Origin: Antedon mediterranea
Taxonomy: Eukaryota > Echinodermata > Crinoidea > Comatulida > Antedonidae
NCBI RefSeq assembly: GCF_964355755.1
Contig: NC_092670.1
Location: 3,003,001 to 3,063,000 of the forward strand
DNA: 60,000 nucleotides
Direction of reading: 5' to 3'
In this document: piece after piece, positions 53,974 to 60,000 of the stretch
Layout of the letters: every line of letters starts with the position of its first letter
How positions within the stretch are numbered: the stretch's first letter is position 1
Translations under genes and position numbers: made by a program
The notes under the pieces: generated by a model
Databases searched by the model: none
What the model was told of the DNA's origin: nothing
The model's input: only the letters and a program-made list of their open reading frames with translations

Positions 53974-56900
53974 CTAGTAATAGTAATAATATGATTTATT
54001 AATAATAATATCATTATGTGTTAAAGAGTCAAAACTGTACCATATATGTGGATTTATTGATTTTATATGCTAATATTCTTTTTTGTTATGTATATAGTAT
54101 GTCTTTTTTTTTGCTAAGGATTGATATTTGACATTTATTTATTTGTTCTTTCTTTAAACTGAAATATACTTTCAATTCAAATTCACTGATTTACAAAGTG
54201 GTTCATTGAATACAACTTATAATAACAAATATAAAAATTAGAAAGAAAAAGGCGGATAAAAGTAAGAAAAAGTTAGCTATATATAATATATATTTCCCAA
54301 AGTGAAGATTTGAAAGTAGTAAAGGACTTATTATGAAGTTCAGATTTTATGTGATTTGGTAGAGAATTTCGTTTGTTGATCTAATAGTATGAATATTATT
54401 ATTATTACTATAACTTTCTTTAAACACAATAGCTTGTTTTACCATTATTTGATGTTATTCTACAAGGCTGTATTGACATTATAATTGTTATTAGGTAAAA
54501 ATGAATGTTTTTCAAAACTCATTCCCTTTCAATTGTAAACCTTGCCTTTAATGTAATTTACCAAAATATGTAGGTCCCTATTGTCAATTATTAACAGGGG
54601 TGGATCCAGGGCGTTGCACTTAGGGCAAGCTCCCTCCCTTTTACAGCTAAAAATGAAATTATGAACTACTATAATATTATATGTAGCTCTCCTTTAAAAA
54701 AATCATAGATCCACCCCTGTTCATTTTAAATAGTATTTGTTTTATTAATGTTAAGACAAAAAGGAAAAATGTTATAGCCTACAGTACATCTTGATAATTC
54801 AAACTGAAACTAGAAACATTGGATGAGTTGGACAAAATAAACAATCAACTAACCTGGCATTGAGGTTGGTTCATTTGGTGTAGCTGGAGTAACATCAGCA
54901 TCAGTAGCAACTATAGTAATATAAATAATAGCGAATGGAAAGCTGAAACATAGTAACTATTCCTAAAGTCAATCCCCAAGTCAATCGAATCCGACCTCTA
55001 ACCAATATCTTTAACCTCAGTGTAAAAATCACCAAAAGTATTATTTCTGAAATGCTATTTAATCTAAACTAATTTGTTACATAAAAGTTGTGTCCGAAGG
55101 GTGGTGTCCCCAGGGGAAATGGGTTGGACCTCTTTATCATCTTTATCAATGACTTAAGGGTGAATCCACTGTTAAATATATGGACGACACTACAGTATCT
55201 GAACAGTTATCTAGCAAATGCAAAAGTACAATTAAGTCTGTATGTGAAGACATATGTACTGTATTCTATTCTATACAGGTTTGTATATGAGGTGCCGAAT
55301 TGTTCTGTAACTGGTCTTCCATAAATAAAATGAACGTTAATGAAAAGAAAACGCTTATCAGTTGCAAACGTACACAATCTCAACCCCCTTCAGCTAACTG
55401 GTGTGGATATTAAACCTGTTAAACAAGCAAAACTGCTTATTCAAGATGACCTACAGTATGATGGAATAGTCTTGATTTTTGCTTCTAAATGTTTTTAGGC
55501 CTATAAAACTTGCTGGAGACACATATATTTTGTTTATATTTCAAGGTATAATAAGTCCAACCCCCCGGAACTCTATTTTTCAAAATGTTCTTAGCTCCAC
55601 CCCAACCATGGCCAGAATCCAAAATAATTTAACCATTAGCACAGGCCAATCGCGTGAAAGCTCAGCTTTGATAGGCTTACAATGACATCATACCACAAAA
55701 TGTGTTCAAAATGAAGATAAATGGGCTTTATGGTGCTTTTTCTCTTAAAGAATCGAATAATAAAGGCCTGATATCAAGGGAAAAAAAATGCACATGGCAT
55801 TTGGAACTGTAGGCCTATTATCCTGGCATAGGAAGACCACGGCCATTTAAAGGTTTTTTTTAGTAAACAAAACCCACCTGCTGCTGTATGTACACGGCAG
55901 ATGATGATTGGTTGGATGTAGACCTAATGTAAATATTTGATCCGATGGAATGATGGAAGCACGTTTGGAGTTAATTATTCTTTATTTTTATTAATAATTA
56001 GTTTTTATTTAAAAGGGTGGTGGGGGGAAGCGGGTACTGTTACAGTAGATACAGTATATTATAAACACATATACAAATAGAAAGAAGAGTGCGTTTTATT
56101 ATTAAATTTATTATTACTGCTAGTTAAATATTATATTGCTATACAAGAATGAGTGGTTTTTGGTTTTAGGTATATAGTAACAATAACATAATACTAAATA
56201 TAAGAATCATATTATTGATCTGATTACCGGTATATGTTTGCATTTTAGAAGTATTAAAAATATTATTTAAGCATATTATACTGTACCTGATATTAAAGGA
56301 CATGCATAGTCTGTTCTATCCATTTGCGGCGGTTGTGGTGGTAGATTTGAAGATGTAGATGGCACATCTAAAATTACAAAATATATTAATTATCTAATTT
56401 ATTTATTTGTTGACCATTCACCTTTGAAACTGTCGCACTCACACAATGTAGTCTGGTCCAATATACAAAACAGAAAATGATGAAAACAAGAAAATAAAAA
56501 CGTAATAACGAAACTGAAATATATACAATTAGCAATGGGAGTTTTTTAAATTTGACCTTTTCTCATATATAGAGTTGTGTCGGATATATATATTGCTATA
56601 CTTAGAAGAGTGCCTAATTTCTGGTTTTAGATATAACTATGGCAATATTAATAAAATAAATTTTAAAAGAAATAGTTTTAATAATCTTAAACCGATCTTC
56701 ATCTGATTATTCATCAGATTTTAGAAGCATTAAAAAATATTACCTACCATACTCTCTTCTCCTATCCGTTTGCAGCGTTGGTGGTGGATTTGTAGATACA
56801 AATGGCGGCTCTAAAATGTACAAAAATGTTATATTTTGTTTATAAATCAAAAGGCAAATTAGTGTGAAAATGACAATGCTGTATCAGTGGCTGGATCTCA

Positions 56901-59889
56901 ATGGAGATATAAAATGACAATGCTGTATCAGTGGCTGGACCTCAATGGAGATATAAAATGACAATGCTGTATCAGTGGCTGAATCTCAATGGAGATATAA
57001 ATAAATTAAGCATAAAGCTAAATCAAAAAGTAAATTAGTGTGAAAATGACAATGCTGTATCAGTGGCTGGATCTCAATGGAGATATAAAATGACAATGCT
57101 GTATCAGTGGCTGGATCTCAATGGAGATATAAATAAATTAAGCATAAAGCTAAATCAAAAGGCAAATTAGTGTGAAAATGACAATGCTGTATCAGTGGCT
57201 GGATCTCAATGGAGATATAAAATGACAATGCTGTATCAGTGGCTGGACCTCAATGGAGATATAAAATGACAATGCTGTATCAGTGGCTGGATCTCAATGG
57301 AGATATAAATAAATTAAGCATAAAGCTAAATCAAAAGGCAAATTAGTGTGAAAATGTAATGTTCTGTTAAATTATATTATACTGTATTTCATTATGAAGT
57401 TATTTTGTAGCAAGTTTTTTGTTTTTTACTGATGTTCTTCATTTTGTACAGCCTTGTTTTAGAATACAGTCAGTAAAAAAAAATGTGTAGGCTCTAGAAA
57501 GATAATTAAATGGCAGAATAATCAAGGAGTTTTTGGCACTATTAAAAGCTACATGCCTAATGAAATGTACATACCTGATCCTGGATTTCTTGATTTTTCA
57601 AGTTCCCCTGCAAATATTTCAACATTTTAGCTTTGATTTTCATTTATTAAATTTAAAGATTGTCATATAACATTTTTATTATACATCATACAAATATCCC
57701 ATAAATACATGTAATTGATACATTTTCTTTTTACAATAATAAAATAAAATGCAGAAAGCAAAGCATTAATGTTTAAAAGGGTTTTAATTTTATATGACTA
57801 TATTCGTTGTGGTTCCTCATTTTATTTGGATCCAGAATGAATTAGTTTGAAACAATGTCCATGTGAAAAAAACTGCGAAGACAAAATCAAATTTTACTGT
57901 ATTAAACTTATTGTTTGTAGAGCACTGTCATTTATAGTGATACTTACAGACAAATGGTAACTCAGTTTTTTGTTGTCGTTGTTGTGTTAGTACTTTTGCC
58001 CTAAATTTATGTTTCAGTGGATCACTTCTTGTTACATCAAATACACGCCATGTTGTAGTTTTCCATACTTCACTAGCACTTATAGTCTGTAAAAACAATA
58101 TTGCATCTTTAAAAGCCAGATCTTTTGTCCTATTACTATCCTTTTCAAAACTTTTATTAGTTGGTTACATTAAGATGATAATTGTGTTTCTTTTTCTGTG
58201 GAGTAGCTTTGCGTCGGAGTTGAGTAATTGGTGAGATGATTTATACTAAAGCACATTGAGAACACGCTGAAAAATTCACAAGTAATTCTTAGGTGGGACT
58301 CGACCCGCTAGACCACAAGCTGATGGATAGGGGTTAGATTGGAGCCAAGTAAACATCAGGTACTGCACCAATAGGATGATAAAAATTTGTTTGCAATGTA
58401 CTTCGTATAGTACACATTTAATAAATTAAATGATCATACCTGATTAAGGGGTTTCACTTTCCATCCTTCTTTGTTTTCTACTTCTATTTCCATATCCATA
58501 TCATTGTGCAACAAATCTATATTTTTGGGCATTTCTATATCTAACTGTCCATATTTTTTATTCTCTTTGTCTATCTCCTGAAATATTAAAGTAGAGTTGT
58601 TGTGTCAGAAAACACATAATCTAGGCCTGTCTCTATGACAAGTGAGCCATTTATAATTCCGTGTAAATTAACAAAATTGTAATACTAAGAAAAATATTAT
58701 ATATATTCTTTTTAAAAATGAATTTTTTAGATTATTTATTTTAGATTTTAAAAGGGCCCACCCCAATGGAAATATGCTAGTAGTTTTTTTGGGCTATCCT
58801 GGAAATTCAGTAGGTAATGTTATCACTTGTTATATATTTTTATAAATATAATTCAAATCAAATAAAAAAGGTAATGTACTGCATATTTACTGTCAAATAT
58901 AACTGGGTAACTTGTGAACTTTTCAGGACATTTTTAACAAAGTACTCAGGGCTGTAGCCAGCATGAGGCAAAGCACAGTTCATCATATTGTATATAAATA
59001 ATTATATTTAAAGCATTGCCTACATCAAAACACATCTTAAATCCGTTTTATGCACAGGATGGAAACATTTGTGACATAACATGTGGATACACAGTTTGCC
59101 CAAACTACCTGATGTACTGGTATCTCTTTTTTTTACAAGGTCAATAACATTAAGTATAATTACCTCTTGTCTGTCGGTGTCCCAGGTTCTTACTCGAAGT
59201 TGATATTCATCATGATATTCATCAGTCAGTACCTTTCCAAACACACCTAATCTAGCTGTTTTTCTACCCAAAATCTTGTTAATTAATCGACCTATAAGAC
59301 CCACTCTAGTGAAATGCTTTAAACGTACACAACATTGGCCATTGTGTAAAGAAAATGTTATGTCATCTTCTTTACTGTCCAGTTTTATTTTCCGCCATTC
59401 TCCTTGATGGTTTTTTGTGACAAGCAAAGTAAATTCCCAAGACTCTTCATTTATAGCATTATGTGGAAATGACAGCAAACAGTGGTTTCTAAAGACCGTG
59501 CCTGGTGGTCCACATCTAACAGCAGATGAAACTATTGTTTCAAGAGGATCAGATAACAAATCACTAGGGAAGGAAGTGTTTTCTAGCGATACTTCAATAT
59601 TCATTCCTTCTTCAATTGCTCCGGGATATATCACCAACTTTGTCTCTTTATTTGTCAGAGTTTCACCATCAGAGCCAACATTAAACTTTGTAATTTGACC
59701 TGTGGGATGAAAATGTTTTAGCATTATATTATGTTGTTTATTTAATAACAAAATTGTAGTACTGCTTTTTAGGCCTATTTTTATATCTGAAGATTTAATA
59801 TTCTTGTGTAAATAGCTTACCTGGTTTATGGATTTCTTGAAGCTCTTCAATACTGATCAATGATTTCTCAGTTGATTTATAAGAAGAGC
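53366..59889 (-). CDS. ZU5-UPA-tandem DED protein, nine exons, 5' end outside the window
   Basis: Exons from 5' to 3': 59821-59889, 59164-59699, 58440-58577, 57948-58086, 57575-57607, 56748-56810, 56287-56367, 54854-54910, 53366-53973. All have GT-AG borders and matching phases, giving 573 residues in frame to TAG. ZU5 covers about residues 28-128 (GSDGETLTNKETKLVIYPGA; RCGPPGTVFRNHCLLSFPHN), UPA about 140-290 (ARLGVFGKVLTDEYHDEYQL; TISASEVWKTTTWRVFDVTR), a Pro/Ser/Thr-rich linker 295-370, and two DED-like domains about 375-455 and 475-550. ZU5-UPA-death domain is the autoinhibited signalling supramodule of UNC5, PIDD and ankyrins; here the death domain is replaced by tandem DED-like domains. 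Presumed cytosolic scaffold in apoptotic or innate-immune signalling. The first exon starts in phase 1, so at least one more exon lies to the right. Confidence 0.8.
53974..54592 (-). other. Intron before the terminal DED exon
   Basis: AT-rich, no coding segment. Short stretches resemble 52850-52990, consistent with duplication of this part of the gene together with the linker exon. Confidence 0.45.
54593..54724. mobile_element. hAT-like MITE, ~130 bp
   Basis: Inverted ends AACAGGGGTGGATCCAG and, from the other side, GAACAGGGGTGGATCTAT. CAGGGGTGGATC ends are typical of small hAT-derived elements in animals. No clear 8-bp duplication. One end of the same family lies at 3490-3535. Confidence 0.7.
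54854..54910 (-). CDS. ZU5-UPA-DED gene, linker exon 8
   Basis: 57 bp, phase 1-1, codes ATDADVTPATPNEPTSMP. Low-complexity Pro/Thr/Asp linker placed between UPA and the DED-like pair. Near-duplicate at 52683-52742. Confidence 0.7.
54911..56286. other. Intron 7 of the ZU5-UPA-DED gene
   Basis: Holds the RT fossil at about 55090-55490 in the opposite orientation. The rest is AT-rich sequence without coding evidence; an open frame at 55479-55685 (+) lies inside repeat-like sequence. Confidence 0.5.
55090..55490 (+). mobile_element. Fossil reverse transcriptase fragment
   Basis: Plus-strand frames give PKGGVPRGNGLDLFIIFIND (a decayed motif B region), then in another frame KYMDDTTVSEQLSSKCKST, with a Met-Asp-Asp catalytic box, and SSINKMNVNEKKT (motif D region). 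Several frameshifts and stops. It resembles the RT class common in aquatic invertebrates with a KYxDDTT box, different from the elements at 1.9 kb and 49.3 kb. Confidence 0.75.
56287..56367 (-). CDS. ZU5-UPA-DED gene, linker exon 7
   Basis: 81 bp, phase 1-1: VPSTSSNLPPQPPQMDRTDY then ACPLISG. A Pro-Pro-Gln-Pro-Pro run suggests an extended linker or SH3/WW-type ligand. It is similar to exon 6 (SxNxPPxxxQxDR pattern), so exons 6 and 7 arose by duplication. Confidence 0.75.
56748..56810 (-). CDS. ZU5-UPA-DED gene, linker exon 6
   Basis: 63 bp, phase 1-1: PPFVSTNPPPTLQTDRRREY. Acceptor ACATTTTAG, donor GTAGGT. Shares Ser-Thr-(Ser)-Asn-x-Pro-Pro and Gln-x-Asp-Arg with exon 7. Confidence 0.75.
56871..57355. 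repeat. 44-bp tandem repeat with higher-order pattern in intron 5
   Basis: Eight copies of TGACAATGCTGTATCAGTGG then CTGGATCTCAATGGAGATAT plus AAAA start at 56871, 56915, 56959, 57047, 57091, 57179, 57223 and 57267. After the third, fifth and eighth copies comes an AAATTAAGCATAAAGCTAAA-containing spacer. All start distances are multiples of 44. Confidence 0.93.
57575..57607 (-). CDS. ZU5-UPA-DED gene, micro-exon 5
   Basis: 33 bp, phase 1-1, acceptor TATTTGCAG, donor GTATGT. Codes the end of the UPA region as Trp (split codon) then ELEKSRNPGS. Such short in-phase exons allow skipping without a frame change. Confidence 0.75.
57608..57947 (-). other. Intron 4 of the ZU5-UPA-DED gene
   Basis: AT-rich, no coding or repeat feature recognised. 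Confidence 0.5.
57948..58086 (-). CDS. ZU5-UPA-DED gene exon 4, UPA C-terminal half
   Basis: 139 bp, acceptor TTTTTACAG, donor GTAAGT. Codes TISASEVWKTTTWRVFDVTR then SDPLKHKFRAKVLTQQRQQK and TELPFV. It corresponds to the last strands of the UPA fold. Confidence 0.85.
58087..58439 (-). other. Intron 3 of the ZU5-UPA-DED gene
   Basis: Non-coding. A segment ACTCGACCCGCTAGACCACA near 58298-58317 looks like the tail of a tRNA or tRNA-derived repeat, but no full tRNA fold is visible. Confidence 0.45.
58440..58577 (-). CDS. ZU5-UPA-DED gene exon 3, UPA middle
   Basis: 138 bp, phase 0-0, acceptor AATATTTCAG, donor GTATGA. Codes EIDKENKKYGQLDIEMPKNI then DLLHNDMDMEIEVENKEGW. Equivalent to the Glu/Lys-rich central part of UPA domains. 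Confidence 0.85.
58578..59163 (-). other. Intron 2 of the ZU5-UPA-DED gene with a retroposon piece
   Basis: Contains the 3' untranslated fragment at 58739-58866. The minus-strand reading frame of exon 2 stays open to about 59020, so failure to splice would add about 47 residues and a stop. Confidence 0.6.
58739..58866 (+). mobile_element. 3' fragment of the CR1/jockey-like family seen at 49.3-50.4 kb
   Basis: CCCAATGGAAATA, TTTTTGGGCTATCCTGGAAA, ATGTTATCACTT and ATTCAAATCAAAT are collinear with 50287-50432. Only the non-coding 3' end was inserted, as is usual for heavily 5'-truncated copies. Confidence 0.85.
59164..59699 (-). CDS. ZU5-UPA-DED gene exon 2, ZU5 domain and start of UPA
   Basis: 536 bp, acceptor ATCCCACAG, donor GTAATT. 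Codes the whole ZU5 domain, with the Gly-x-x-Gly-x-x-Leu start, Tyr-Pro-Gly-Ala-Ile turn, Val-x-Cys-Gly-Pro-Pro-Gly box and Phe-Pro-His-Asn-Ala end, then CCVRLKHFTRVGLIG and the first UPA strands. No self-cleavage His-Phe-Ser motif of the PIDD type is seen; the matching place reads His-Phe-Thr. Confidence 0.92.
59821..59889 (-). CDS. ZU5-UPA-DED gene, first exon in the window
   Basis: 69 bp, phase 1-1, acceptor TTGAAAAG, donor GTAAGC. Codes SSYKSTEKSLISIEELQEIH then KP. Its start (Ser-Ser-Tyr) resembles the tail encoded by the last exon of the small tandem-DED gene (SSYEEQ), hinting that the missing 5' part may itself hold DED-like domains. Confidence 0.65.
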
Positions 59890-60000
59890 CTTTTCAATAA
59901 TGAAATAAAAATTAATAACAAAGTAGCAACTTACTTTAGTATACAACTATCTTTTGGAAAGCTGTCAATTATTGAGTATTGATAACAAAGTCAGTGTGTA

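Noticed and set aside
59417-59698. 93-codon plus-strand frame opposite the ZU5 exon
   Set aside because: Shadow of the minus-strand ZU5 coding sequence, which has clear family motifs.

Overview
The window is eukaryotic, AT-rich, intron-rich and repeat-rich. The gene families and element types point to a marine invertebrate deuterostome, most likely an echinoderm. The phylum is an inference and the species cannot be read from the sequence. Coding matter is only a few percent: short exons with GT-AG borders lie among transposon remnants, minisatellites and palindromes. Exon borders given here were set by splice signals, reading phase and family resemblance, not by transcript data.

Layout. 1-8.1 kb (+): five exons of a GTDC1/QTMAN-like glycosyltransferase carrying three coding lesions, with a dead non-LTR retrotransposon in the first intron and an 18-bp minisatellite in the third. 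8.7-9.6 kb: small PIF/Harbinger-like element with a Myb/SANT fragment. 9.8-15.6 kb: DNA element with ~0.5 kb inverted termini and TTAA at both ends, holding a near-identical 1.92-kb internal tandem duplication. 17.1-27.9 kb (-): gene for a predicted type II membrane protein with a Ser/Thr-rich stalk and a fibrinogen-related domain (FIBCD1-like plan). Its introns hold a foldback element with a 10-bp target duplication, a MITE and old retroelement pieces. 28.0-31.6 kb: C-rich minisatellite, a ~1-kb tandem duplication and a perfect 36-bp palindrome. 33.7-34.5 kb (-): compact gene for a ~194-residue protein of two death-effector-like domains (FLIP-like layout). 35.3-46.3 kb: an old duplicated repeat block split by two 1.4-kb elements in opposite orientation and by a 49-bp satellite. 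47.6-50.6 kb: 77-bp satellite interrupted by a 5'-truncated CR1/jockey-like insertion. 50.6-51.9 kb: ~220-bp tandem repeat with hairpins. 53.4-59.9 kb (-): nine exons of a gene encoding ZU5, UPA, a Pro/Ser/Thr-rich linker and tandem death-effector-like domains; its 5' end lies beyond the window.

The most interesting biology is the pair of minus-strand death-fold genes. One encodes a large ZU5-UPA scaffold (the module of UNC5, PIDD and ankyrins) that ends in two DED-like domains instead of one death domain. About 19 kb away a small gene encodes almost only the same tandem DED-like pair, starting from an exon with the same phase and junction codon. A duplicated orphan linker exon between them would splice in frame to either DED exon. 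I infer a locally duplicated apoptosis or innate-immune signalling locus in which the small protein may act as a decoy or regulator of the large one. The FReD membrane protein is a plausible recognition molecule on the same strand, but nothing in the sequence ties it functionally to the DED genes.
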